Assembly: GCA_039621445.1 (NCBI GenBank)
Contig: CP154957.1
Span: 39,092,654-39,156,653 of the forward strand
Reading direction: 5' to 3'
Length of the DNA: 64,000 bases
Source of the DNA: Euglena gracilis
Lineage: Eukaryota > Euglenida > Euglenophyceae > Euglenales
Positions within the stretch are counted from its first letter, which is position 1. Every line of letters begins with the position of its first letter. Below are positions 51,300 to 61,393 of this stretch, piece after piece. Position numbers and translations under genes: made by a program. Under the pieces are notes generated by a model. That model did not search any database and had not been told where the DNA came from. It worked only from the letters and a program-made list of their open reading frames with translations.

Positions 51300-53160
51300 G
51301 GGGGTGGGACGCCAGTTCAGGACAGAACCGGCACCCCCCCCCCTGTTTAAAGCGGCGTTTTATGGACGCCGGGTTCAGGACAGAACCGGCGTCCCCAATC
51401 TTCGGTTAAAGGACATTCTGAGGACCAGCCTCTCACCACTGATCTGAAATATCACGTTACTTTGCATTTCGCCAAACTCCGACGATCGCGAGCGTACTCT
51501 GGCTGTGTCAATCGTCCAGGTACAAACTCACTCCTCAATCAAAAGCTCTTTTCGTCAGACGACCAGTGATCACCACCAAATTCAGCAATGCTGCACAGTA
51601 CTCTTGTTTCCTGTCACTGGGAATTTCACAATTCTTTTACCCCCTGGACCCCCTCAGGCCGTCAATTTGAGGAGAAAAATTGTTTCTGTATGGTTCATTA
51701 TGCTTCTTGAACCAAACAGCACCAAGAATCACCACAAATTTCGACTCAGATTCTGGCCGATCCGACGATCGCGAGCGTATCTCGGGCTACGTGCAACGTT
51801 AGGGTACCAAGTGACCCCTCGATTGAAAGCTCTTCTCAACGACCAGCGGTACTCATCAGATTTTTCCACGCTGCACGGTATTCTATTTCCAAAGCAGCAC
51901 CAATTTTCACCAAAATTGGATATCCACCCCAGTGGTCCTCCCCAAATTGCAAATTTCATCGTGCTGCATGGTTAGAACAGTCATATCTCAGGACCTCGGG
52001 GCCATTTTTGGGACATTTTTGGTGACATTTTTAGGAATGACAAAACTGGCGTTAGGGACGCCAAGTTTTGGACAGAACTGGTGTTCCCAAAACCCGTGGG
52101 GGACGCCGGTTCTGTCCTGGCCGTGTCCCGGCATCCCAAATGCCGGTTTAAATAAAGCCGGGCTGGCCCGAAAAAAATTCTCGGCACAAAGCGCCAAAAA
52201 ATTTGAAAGGATGTGCCAAAAATGGAAATTTTGGGTGGTTTGGGGTCTTCCCCTCGAAATTTTTTGGCTGAAGAATGCCAACCCAGCTGGATTTGGGCTT
52301 TTGGGGGGCATTTTTTTGATACAAAAACTGTGTCCAGAACCCCGGCTCAGGCGTGAAGCTGTGGCTCAGAATGCCGGTTCGGGCGACATCCCGAACCGGC
52401 GTTCTGAGCTATGGCTTTACACCCGAACCGTTGTTCTGGACACAGTTGTTGAAACCATGGAGTAGGGGCTCTGGTTCACGCCCGAACCGGCGTTCAAGGA
52501 ATCACAGCAAATTTCGCCCCAAATACCCATTTTCTCAACATTTTTCAGCATTTTTGATCTTCCTTGGGCTCCTGGCCATGTCGATCAGCCGATTGAAGTT
52601 TTCATGTCTGCAATCAAAAGCTCTTCTCAAGGGCTTTCCACAGCACTTATTTTCAGCGATCGTACATTCCAAAATTTGACAAATTAATTTGTCAAATCCC
52701 ACAGTTCAGGTGCCATACAGCATATCAATCAAAAGCTCTCCCGAAGACCTTTCGCTTGGCACCCTGAGAACTCAGCCACATTGCACAGCGCTCTGAAAAC
52801 CGCCGATCGCCAAAATACACTGTTCACCTGCCAAGTTGCCCCTGGATCGAAAGCTCTTCTCAAGGGCTTTCAGCAGATGGTCTTAGATGGTCTTATTTCA
52901 GCCGTGCTGCATGGTATTGCATTTCAGAAATTCTACAAAATTGGCCAAAAGGAAATTATTGCACAAAAAACCCCAATCTCTGGCTGAAGGCCCCCCAAAA
53001 ACTGCTCAGATATGTTCAACAGAAGTCTACAAAGCATTTTGGACACTTTTTGGCACTTTTTATTTTGGGTCCCCCCGACGCCAGCTTCCCGCCTGAACCG
53101 GCGTTCTGAACGCCAGTTCAGGCGTGAAGCCAGAGCCCCAATACACGGATTCAGGGTTCC
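51300..53160 (+). repeat. dispersed repeat K units with CCGGTTC palindromes
   Basis: Degenerate units share CGATCGCGAGCGTA, TCGATTGAAAGCTCTTCTCA, GACCAGCG(GTACTCATC) and GCTGCACGGTATTCTATTTC (51481-51640, 51762-51960, 52600-52690, 52790-52930). Between them are palindromes built from ACGCCGGTTC(TGTCC or GGG); the largest spans 52327-52448. Further units lie at 57425-57460 and 57836-58190. No gene. Confidence 0.7.
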
Positions 53161-53169
53161 CGCTGGTCC

Positions 53170-53425
53170 AGCAGGGCAGAACAGGAAGGCCTGGTGGGGG
53201 GGGTCGACCCCCCCACCCTCCACAGCATTTTCACCATGGCCTTCTTTTTGGCCGGGGAAATTATTGAAACCGTTTTTGAAAAATGAACCCACAACACATG
53301 TTTTTTTGATGGAAGACCACATTTTTTCACAAAAAAAATTCAGAATTTTCAGGTTTAAATTGGTCCCCCCCCCCCCACCCACCACCCTGGCTGTTTGGCC
53401 GATGCCCGTTATGCCCTGGGGTCCA
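53170..53425 (+). repeat. dispersed repeats F and B, adjacent copies
   Basis: GGGCAGAACAGGAAGG and GGGGTCGACCCCCCCACC lead into the GATGGAAGACCACATTTTTT segment of repeat F, then CACCACCCTGGCTGTTTGGC of repeat B, in the same order as at 38130-38780. Confidence 0.65.
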
Positions 53426-53708
53426 GCTCCTAGCCGCCCCCCCCCCCAGGGACCCCACACCCCCTAGGGGGGGAGGGTCCAGCCGCACCTTTTTTCCAGC
53501 CAGCACGTTTTTCCGGCCGTCCTGCGGGACCCCCCCCTGCAGGGAAGAAAGAAATCTTCCTTCAACAAGAAGAAGACTTTCCTTCAAGAAATCCCTTGGA
53601 CGCGCAGACTTGGGGCAATTTTTTGGGGGGCACTGGGCGGGGCAATTCTTTTGCCAGTGGTGGGTAAACATTTCAGACGCTAGATGCAGGGGGGAAACCC
53701 CCAAAGAG

Positions 53709-54867
53709 GGCTCATTGCGGGAAATTGGTGATGGACTTTTTGGTGGTCGGGCCGACTAGTCGGTACCGACCAATCCCACCGACCATTGGTGGTCGGGCCG
53801 ACCACCAATTTTAAGTCCACCCCCCCCTCTAAAAAAATTTTTAAGCCCCCCCCCCAATTTTTTCATTGAAATATGAAGGAAAATGACTCGAAACCCACAA
53901 AAAGACTCGTAACCGACCCAGGGCCAGGCACAGCGGCACAAAACAGTCCTAAGGCGCCTTCGGCGCCCTTGGTCGTCTAGCGGGGGGGGGCTGCCGCCCC
54001 CCCCCCCCCCCCCGCCCACCCCCCCCCCGCCCTCCAATAACAAAATCCCCTCCGGGGGGTAACCGACCGAGGGCCAGGCGCGCATGTAATGCCACGCGCA
54101 CCGTAAACAAAACGGTCCCAAGGCGCCTTCGGCGCCCTTGGTCGTCTAGCGGGGGGGGGGGCTGCCGCCCCCCCCCCCCCCCCGCCCCCCCCCCCCGCCC
54201 TCCAATAACAAAATCCCCTCCGGGGGGTAACCGACCGAGGGCCAGGCGCGCATGTAATGCCACGCGCACCGTAAACAAAACAGTCCTAAGGCGCCTTCGG
54301 CGCCCTTGGTCGTCTAGCGGGGGGGGGCTGCCGCCCCCCCCCCCGCACCCCCCCCCCGCCCTCCAATAACAAAATCCCCTCCGGGGGGTAACCGACCGAG
54401 GGCCAGGCGCGCATGTAATGCCACGCGCACCGTAAACAAAACGGTCCTAAGGCGCCTTCGGCGCCCTTGGTCGTCTAGCGGGGGGTGGGGGGGGTGCCGC
54501 CCCCCCCCGCACCCCCCCCGCCCTCCAATAACAAAATCCCCTCCGGGGGGTAACCGACCCAGGGCCATGGTTTCACAGAACAGGTGCAAAGAGAAAGTAT
54601 TACTCAATTTTTTTTGCAAATTGACCCCCGAATGGAGGGTTTGGAAGGCATTGGGGTGGGTTTCGAGTCATTTTCCTGCAAATTTGAATGAATTTTTTTT
54701 CGAGGGGGGGGGGCTTAAAAACTTTTTTGAAGGGGGGGGGGGGTGGACTTAAAATTGGTGGTCGGGCCGACTAGTCGGCCCGATCACCAATGGTCGCTAC
54801 CGACTAGTCGATAGACTAGTCGGTAGCGACCACCAAAAAGTCCATCACCAATTTCTCGCTCGGGGCC
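53709..54867. mobile_element. Mutator-like miniature element, copy 1 (1.16 kb)
   Basis: Exact 9-bp target duplication CCCAAAGAG (53700-53708, 54868-54876). Long inverted ends of about 165 bp: GGCTCATTGCGGGAAATTGG and complement of the right end GGCCCCGAGCGAGAAATTGG, then TGATGGACTTTTTGGTGGTC and CCACCAATTTTAAGTCCACC in both. Nine-bp duplications with long inverted ends are typical of Mutator-like elements. The core is a tandem array of an about 165-bp unit (four copies) and has no transposase. Confidence 0.88.
53951..54480 (+). repeat. about 165-bp tandem units within Mutator-like copy 1
   Basis: The word AAGGCGCCTTCGGCGCCCTT starts at 53951, 54120, 54288 and 54449 (periods 169, 168, 161). 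Each is followed by GGTCGTCTAGCGG, C/G runs, CCTCCAATAACAAAATCCCC and GGTAACCGACCGAGGGCCAG. Copy 2 of the element has only two units (63364, 63526). Period differences lie in the homopolymer runs. Confidence 0.9.
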
Positions 54868-55404
54868 CCCAAAGAGTGTTGGTTTTGTTCATGGGGAGGG
54901 GGTCCGGACCCTTACCTTCTTCTCTTATCCTTCCCCCTCCGGCTTCCCAGGGGATAAACCCGGTGCAAAATTTTTGAGGGCTTCAAATAATGTCCAAACT
55001 TTGCATCATCAGCTTTTTTCGTTTCTGCCGGCGCGAAGCACCGTGGGTGGAGGGTGGTGGTGGGGGGGGGCAGCGTTTACGAGTGAGCGTTGGTTCTGTA
55101 GGGGGAGGGGAGTGAGGGTTCGACCAAGGGGCAGGGAAGGAATCCCCTCATGTGCAGCCCCTATTCCTCAGGCCCAAAATGAAGTCATTGGTTTGCAGTT
55201 TTCTTACGAGGCTCTTTGAAGCCATTTTGAATATTCCTTTAATCATTCCCCACTTGATGTTTTTCAGAAGACAACAAATAAATTCATTCCTTTCTTGCAA
55301 GGGAATGAATTTTCAAAACCAGAGAGTCATTTGGCGGCAAATTTCTTTTTTGGCAGAAAAACAGCTGTGGAGAAAGGCTATGTCGTGGGGGAATGTTGTC
55401 AAAC

Positions 55405-55770
55405 CTCTTGTGCTTTCCTTGCATTGTCCTTCTCCTTCTGGTACGTTTTCGTGCAATTGTGCAGTTCTTCCTTTGCAGAGATGAAGATACTTTGGTAATG
55501 CCGGATTGCAATCTGGGCTCGTGCCAATTCGGAGTCAGTGGCATTGTCAGCATTCCTGAAGGTAGAGCTGATCTCGCTCGGTGAGCTGTGAAGGGATGCA
55601 CGCGCTCCACTTGGGACAAAAGGCACAGCCGCTGGGTTCAGTTTGGGGCCATTGTCAGCATTGCTTCTGACACTTCCCTTTCCTGGTTGAAATGGCAGGG
55701 CTGAGACGTTGAGTGTTGAGGGTGCAGATTTGACCGGAAATGAGCCATTCTCAGACTCCTCAGCTGTCAT
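55405..55770 (-). CDS. exon with two PAM2-like motifs and a coiled coil
   Basis: The minus-strand frame starts at an ATG (55770) in GTGGATGACAGC context and reads MTAEESENGSFPVKSAPS. Two PAM2-like motifs follow: STLNVSALPFQPGKG (about 55718-55680) and PKLNPAAVPFVPSG (about 55647-55609). The second fits the LNP-x-A-x2-F-x-P consensus exactly; the first has Val for Pro. PAM2 binds the MLLE domain of poly(A)-binding protein, so a role in mRNA regulation is plausible. A helical segment (SELARAQIAIRHYQSIFISA) follows, and then a donor (AAGAG|GTTTGA). Downstream exons would lie at lower coordinates; the nearest convincing minus-strand exons are the coiled-coil ones below 39.7 kb, too far to link safely. 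Confidence 0.58.
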
Positions 55771-56262
55771 CCACAGGACTGAAAGGGATCTCTCCTCTGA
55801 TCATAATCAGTTAAAATCATTTCCCACTCCCAGCATAAATCAAAATAAACCGACCCCCACAGAGCACCAAAGCACGTTTTTGGCACCAAAATAGGCCAAT
55901 TTTAAGACCAGGTTTTGAACACTTCACGATGCACCCCCCATAAAGTTCCATTCCCGGCTCCAAATGGATGTGGGACACATCGGTGGGGGGCATTGTTGCG
56001 GGGGTCTGGCCAATGGAAAGCAGCTCTGTCATGATGGAGACAAGGCAGAACAATGGACATTTTTCAGGGCACAGCTGCTTTGAGACACAGCTCAATTAAT
56101 TACGTCCGTCAATTGTTCGGTCAAAAAAAGCTTCAATACAATAAAAACATTTTTTTTTTGATGGATGACTCAGGAACAGAGTTTTCAAGTGGACGGTGTC
56201 TTTCATTTTGGGAGTTCCACCAAAATTTTCTGTTCTGCCTTGTTGTTTTTTTTTGAGCTGGA

Positions 56263-56996
56263 CCTGTGCGACGCACCCCCCCCCCCCTTTCGGTATGGCA
56301 AACCACCTTCTTTTCCTCTTCTGGTGACTGTGTAGGGTTATTGGGAGGCATGGGGTTTAGGTTAGGACCCACCCTGGTGAAGTTTCAGCCTTTTTTCGAA
56401 TTCAGCCAAACAGGGAATTTGGCAAATTTCCCTGTTCCTCCATGTTCTGGATGGCAACTCCCCCTTTCCGGGCCAAAAGGGTCGGCGGGCTTTATCTTTC
56501 TATCCCCCTGCACATCTTCTGCCTTTGGGTTTCCCTTGTGTTTGCCAAGGTACGGCAAGGCCATGTCCAAACCCTAACGACCACCAGAAACAGGGTATAT
56601 GGGGTCATTTGAAGATTTGAAGGAGTAGGGTCAGGGCAACCTGCTCCTTCAAATACCCCCCCCCCCCATATTGTCCCACCGACCTCTCCCCCGGAGGCCC
56701 GACGGGACAATATGGGGGGGGGACAATATGGGGGTACCAAAGGAAATTTCATTGACCGAGCCAAAAAAACCCCTCGTCGGCCGGGCCGAGGGACAATATG
56801 GGGGGGACAATATGGGGGGGGGGGGTAACCCTCACATCAAGGCGAGCAACTACCAGCCTAACCCTATCCCTTCAAATAACCACAAAAACCACCCGAATGG
56901 CCGAAACAGACCCCAAGGGAAAGGATTCTGGCTGTCCAAAGGGCGTTGTACCATTAACGAAGGGGGGGGTGCGTCGTACACTAACAGACAAGTACC
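56263..56996. mobile_element. GGTACT-family miniature element, diverged
   Basis: The right end TAACAGACAAGTACC and inner AACGAAGGGGGGG match the 61394-61833 element. The left side has GTGCGACGCACCCCCC and CCCTTTCGGTATGGCA, matching its mirror. The interior carries GAAGGAGTAGGGTCAGG, CACAATATGGGG repeats and CCTAACCCTATCCCTTCAAA. The left terminus is altered and no target duplication was found, so the boundaries are approximate; it may be nested. Confidence 0.5.
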
Positions 56997-57143
56997 AAAT
57001 GTTTTTTGGGCTCTGAAAAGACCGGTTCCCTTAAAATTGATCGTTGCACTTTTCTTTGGGGGCCGTGCTGCTTGGGGGGGAGGGTCCGGGATCCCCCCCC
57101 CGCACCCTCCGCACCCCCACTGTGCCTAGCATTCTATATCGAG

Positions 57144-57265
57144 AACTGTGTCCCAAACACCGGTTCGGGCGTGAAACCTGCGCCTGGGACGCCGGTTCGG
57201 GCGGTAGCCCGAACCGGCGTCCCAGGCACAGGTTTCACGCCCGAACCGGCGTTTGGGACACAGTT
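57144..57265. repeat. 122-bp near-perfect palindrome
   Basis: Arms of 59 bp (57144-57202 and 57207-57265) around GGTA, with about two mismatches. The left arm reads AACTGTGTCCCAAACACCGG, TTCGGGCGTGAAACCTGCGC, CTGGGACGCCGGTTCGGGC. Same word set as 52327-52448 and 58334-58428. Confidence 0.88.
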
Positions 57266-57469
57266 TTTGAAACCGTGTATCGGGGGCTCTGGTTTCACGC
57301 CCGAACCGGCGGCCGAGGAATCACGGCCAATTTCGCCCAAAACACCCATGTTTGGGGCTGTTTTGGGCGACTTTGGCCAAAATGGGCCACCGGTCAAAAA
57401 TGGCAGATTCCACACTGAGGAAGCCATGTTACCCATCAATCGAAAGCTCTTCTCAAGGGGGTGTCTGGG

Positions 57470-57830
57470 ACGCGGGGGGGACGCGGGGGGGACGCGGGGG
57501 GGGGGACGCGGGGGGGGGAGACGCCATTTTTGGGACGGTGAAATTAGGAATTTGCTGCGAGAAATTCTTAGCCAAATTAGGATTCTACCACAACAAATTA
57601 GGACAAACCCACCCCAAATTAGGAATCACCCACCACAAGTTAGGAATCACCTGCATCAAATTAGGAATCACCAACCTCAAATTTGCCTGAAATTAGGAAT
57701 CAGCCTTCTAAATTTGGCTGTCTCGGGAACAAAATTTTGGTTCTAAAGTGGGACGCGGGGGGGACATGGGGGGGGGGGACGCGGGGGGGACGCGGGGGGG
57801 ACGCGGGGGAGACACCCCCCAAGGACTTTC
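57470..57830 (+). repeat. (GGGACGCGGGGG)n arrays around an AAATTAGGAATCAC array
   Basis: GGGGGGACGCGGGG units at 57470-57515 and 57751-57812 bracket about seven units of AAATTAGGAATCACC with a variable CA-rich spacer (57541-57705, period about 24 bp). Frames here encode Gly-Gly-Asp-Ala or Ile-Arg-Asn-His runs. Confidence 0.85.
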
Positions 57831-57835
57831 AACAG

Positions 57836-58190
57836 ATGGCCACAGGATTCGGCCATAATGCACGCAGCGCTTATTTTCAGCGATCGTGTATTCCAAAATT
57901 TGACATCCTAATTTGTCAAATCCCACAGCTCAGGTTGCATATTGCATATCAAACGAAAGGTCTCGCGAACACCTTTCGCTTGGTACCCACAGAACTCAGC
58001 CAGATTGCAAAGCACTCTCAAAATCAGCGATCGCATTTTTCCGCATTTTTCGGACCTCATTTGCATATCTGAAATTGCACTTTTCAGCTGCCATGTTGCC
58101 CATCGATCGAAAGCTCTTCTCGAGGGCTTTCTGCAGATGGCCTTAGATTTCTGCCATGCTGCGTGGTATTCTACTTCAGAAATTCTCCAA
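57836..58190 (+). repeat. dispersed repeat K, further units
   Basis: TCAGCGATCGTGTATTCCAA, AACACCTTTCGCTTGGTACC, CATCGATCGAAAGCTCTTCT and GCTGCGTGGTATTCTACTTC parallel 52655-52930 in the same order, so a segment of at least 300 bp was duplicated. Confidence 0.75.
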
Positions 58191-58333
58191 AATTGGCCAA
58201 AAGGAAACTTTTCCTCAAAACCCCCCCATTTTTGGCCCAAGACCACCCAAAAACTGCTCAAATATGATTGCCACCTGTCTACAAACCCTTTTGGACACTT
58301 TTTGGCACTTGTTATTTTGGGTCTCCCAGACGC

Positions 58334-58428
58334 CGGTTTCACGCCCGAACCGGCGTCCAGGACGCCGGTTCGGCGCAGAAATTTTCTGCCCGAACCGGCG
58401 TCCTGGACGCCGGTTCGGGCGTGAAACC
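58334..58428. repeat. 95-bp near-perfect palindrome
   Basis: Arms of about 47 bp around AATT: GGTTTCACGCCCGAACCGGC, GTCCAGGACGCCGGTTCGG and their complement, with one or two mismatches. Confidence 0.88.
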
Positions 58429-58499
58429 AGAGCCCCCATACACGGTTTCAAAAACACCCGGTGGTTTCGGACCCCCCCCCCCGCGGCTTCTCGCCCACA

Positions 58500-59440
58500 C
58501 CCCCAGTGTGCCGGGCCTCCTTTGACCTGCCAAGGTCTGATTTGCCGGTACCCCCCCCCCCCAAATTGCAAACAACTGGACCCCGGATTTCCGAAACACC
58601 TCCATTTGACCCCCTTAATCAAGGGGGAAAGACAAAAGACACACTTCATGAGGTACTTGTTCACACGACCGCCACCTAACCCCAACCCTGACCCTGACCC
58701 TGAGTGGTCGAAAATCAATGCGGAAAAAAAAAAGAAACGACCAATGCCAATGCAACAACAATAAAAAAATGGGAAAAAAGGAAAACATTTTTTTTCCTGC
58801 CAAGACCATGTTTTTTGCCCTCCCGGACTCAGAAAAAATGATTTGAGCCGAGCAAGGTTCCCGGGCTGTTTTTAAACAACATGGTTAAAAACAGGTTTTT
58901 TTCCAATTTGTTGTTTTATTTTTAAAAAAACACCCTTTTTTAAAACAAAAAACCGTTTTTAAACCGTTTTTTATTCAGGAGTTTTTTTTTGCTTTGTTTT
59001 AAAACAAATAAAAAAACGGGAACCTTGGAGCCGAGGTATTTTTGTCACATGAAATTAGAACCTCCATTTACTGTTCATTTCCCAAAACAGACCCAAATGC
59101 AAGGTTTTCGGGCTGTTTTGGGGGCCCAGGGGGGCACAAACGTTTCTTTGCGAATTTTGGCAAATTTTGAGGTTTCTGCTGTCTGTTTTTCTGTTTTTTT
59201 TTCCCTTCCTTTTTTGGTGATTTGGAAACTTCAAAAATTCCTTGTTTTGGTCCCAGTTTTCTCCCGAGACCAAATTTTTGGTTGAAAAAAACGCTTATTT
59301 TCATGAAAAATGAAAAAATTCTTCCACCAAGCCAAAAAAACTTTGGTACTTGTCTGTTGGTCAATCCACGGCAGTGCATCAAGTCTGTTAGTTGATCCTC
59401 ACCAATTATGGTTAGGAAACCGGCTGTGATGACGTGCCCA
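58500..59440. other. stretch without a supportable gene
   Basis: C-run blocks, a short AACCCTGACCCTGACCCTGA telomere-variant run (58683-58702), part of repeat J (58795-58845), and an A/T-rich stretch of TTTTAAAAC words (58870-59020). No coding signal. Confidence 0.45.
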
Positions 59441-59446
59441 TTGTGG

Positions 59447-59632
59447 TTAGGGTCAGGGTTAGGGTTGGTTAGGTTAGGGTTAGGTTAGGGTCAGGGTCAG
59501 GGAAAGGGTTAGGGTCAGGGTTAGGCAGGGTTAAACCTAACCCTAACCCTAACCCTACCCTGACCCTAACCCGAACCCGAACCCTGACCCTGACCCTAAC
59601 CGAACCCTGACCCTGACCCCAACCCTGACCGT
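59447..59632. repeat. interstitial telomere-like tract, head to head
   Basis: 59447-59530 consists of TTAGGG with TCAGGG and TTAGG variants; from 59535 on it is CCCTAA with CCCTGA variants. The switch is at GGCAGGGTTAAACCTAACCC. On the plus strand G-rich repeats come first and C-rich second, the order expected where two chromosome ends meet. A local inverted duplication would look the same. Confidence 0.85.
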
Positions 59633-60005
59633 ATCTTCTGACCATGTTTTGTGCTTTCCCTGTCCATCAGTGACCCAAAGTAGGCCAAAAATAGGCGCGG
59701 ATCGACCTGTTTTGCCGTGCCCTTTTGGGGGGCTCCGTACGGGCCCCAGAACGGTCCCAGGATGTCCAGATTTGTTGGGATTTGCTTGAAAAAGTGTTGT
59801 GTTAGTCGATCCGATTTTTCCAAAATTGCCCGAAACCGATGGGGAACTGCACGGACCCACCCGGGGACCCAAACCAACCATGGGGGACCCCTCAGTGGCC
59901 TGCATACACCCCACATACCCCCGGCCCCTCCGTGGCCCTTGAAAAAAGCTTGGAAAATTTTTTGCAACTATCAAAAAAATGCTGGTCCCCGAAAACCATC
60001 CTATT

Positions 60006-60488
60006 TCATTTGAAATAAAACCAGCCCATTTCAATTCTGCTTGATGACACCTCAACTTCCCATGACTCTACTGAGTGTTGCACTGAAGCTTTTGTTGTGT
60101 TTCCACAAAGAGATGGGATATCCGCATCTTCTGTGCTCAGCGTCACCAGCTTGCTTGATTGGTCTTTCCCTGATATACCCAGGTGCTCAAGAAACTTCTC
60201 ATCTTCATCCAGAGTGGACCCTTCCCCTCTGGTCTCCTTGTTGAGCCCCAAGAAGGCCAGGATATCTGCGTCGCTAGGGCCTTCAACGCCCTTTTCCTTC
60301 AAGGACGGCCAAAGACCAGCGATTTCCTTTCCGATTGTGTCCCACGTCGGATTTGGCCTCTCCCAATTTCTGCTTGGGGAATCATCACCCGTCCAATTCG
60401 GGTCCGTCAATTCTGCAGCCCAGTTGCCTGAGGTCCCAGCTAGAGGCTGGATCTTTCCAGCCTCTGTCGCCGGAAACGGTTCCTGCAT
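60006..60488 (-). CDS. acidic protein divergent from ArfGAP, unknown
   Basis: Open on the minus strand from an ATG at 60488 (MQEPFPATEAGKIQPLAGTS) to a stop at 60006 (ending GWFYFK), about 160 codons of hydrophilic, acidic sequence (SDADILAFLGLNKETRGEGS, TLDEDEKFLEHLGISGKD). The frame continues upstream to an acceptor (CATCATATTTTTTCAG, AG near 60512), so it may be the last exon of a longer gene. That gene would then overlap the ArfGAP start at 60556. If the ATG is real, the two genes share a promoter region of only 67 bp. No known domain recognised. Confidence 0.5.
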   Translation of the reverse strand: MQEPFPATEAGKIQPLAGTSGNWAAELTDPNWTGDDSPSRNWERPNPTWDTIGKEIAGLWPSLKEKGVEGPSDADILAFLGLNKETRGEGSTLDEDEKFLEHLGISGKDQSSKLVTLSTEDADIPSLCGNTTKASVQHSVESWEVEVSSSRIEMGWFYFK

Positions 60489-60555
60489 CCTCAGTGGTGA
60501 CACATCTGGCTGAAAAAATATGATGTGGAAAATTTGAGGGCATCTCCTACCAGAA

Positions 60556-61154
60556 ATGGCGGAGTTGGAAACAAAGGCTCAAGAGGAATTCAGGGAGCGC
60601 CTTTCAAAGTTGCGGGTGAAAGCAGAGAACAAGATATGTATTGACTGTCCCGCAAAAAACCCAAATTGGGCGACTCTGACTTATGGCGCATTCATATGCA
60701 TGGACTGTGCTGCCAACCATCGGAGCATGGGCGTTCACATTACATTCGTGCGTTCCACAGTGTTAGACACCTGGGACGAAGAGCAAGTCAAACGAATGGA
60801 ACTGGGAGGTTATTCGACCAACATGGGAAACGCATTCCCAATCTTTTCTTGAAGGAAATGGGAAGGCGCGGGCATATTTCAAGCAACATGGAGTGCAAGA
60901 TTTGAAAAGTAAGTATAGTTCCCTTGCCGCCAAGCAATACAAGGTTCAACTTGATAAGCTATGCCGAGGTGAAACAAAAGATGACTGGTCTGCAATGCCT
61001 GAAGAGCCAAAGAGCACTCTTCCTCCAAGTTCTCCAATTGGTGCCCGAGGTTGGTTCCCCAAGCCAAGGAAAAGTGTTGAAGCTTTCATTTGCTCACAGT
61101 TTCTCCAGTTACAACTCCACCACCCTCTTCGCCACTCAGCCCTGATTCCATCAG
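60556..61154 (+). CDS. ArfGAP2/3-like GTPase-activating protein, N-terminal part
   Basis: Exon 1, 60556-60808, starts at an ATG in good context (CAGAAATGGCGG). It contains the zinc finger CIDC-x16-CMDC, with [14 protein letters not shown] and then [20 protein letters not shown], which includes the Arg needed to stimulate Arf GTP hydrolysis. A 46-bp intron (60809-60854, GTTATT...TTGAAG) is supported because splicing restores [16 protein letters not shown], the family pattern. Exon 2, 60855-61049 ([20 protein letters not shown]), joins exon 3, 61100-61154 ([18 protein letters not shown]), in phase. Such proteins act on Arf1 in COPI vesicle cycling at the Golgi. Later exons were not found before the miniature elements from 61394, so the gene may be truncated here. 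Confidence 0.88.
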
Positions 61155-61393
61155 GTTTTTTTTGGTGCTCTCCACCCAGTTGTGGTCGCCTGGCAGCCAA
61201 GTTTTTGGGGGCACTGGAGACAAGGTGGGGGGGGAGGAGGGGTCTGGGGTGGTGTGTGGTGTTTGGGCCCCCTAAAACCTTGGCCCAAAGCACTGTTCGG
61301 TACTTGTTCGCTGCTCGACCCCACCCAAAATTTTACAAGTCGGTTGCCTTGAGTTGGGAAAACGATGTTTTTGGGGTCATTGGAAGGAATGGG

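Noticed and set aside
53756-54619. Overlapping minus-strand frames repeating RLALGRLPPGGDFVIGGRGG
   Set aside because: They are translations of the about 165-bp tandem unit inside the Mutator-like element, repeated with its period; no function is implied.
56671-57129. 152-codon plus-strand frame
   Set aside because: It lies across a miniature element with CACAATATGGGG hairpins and C/G runs.
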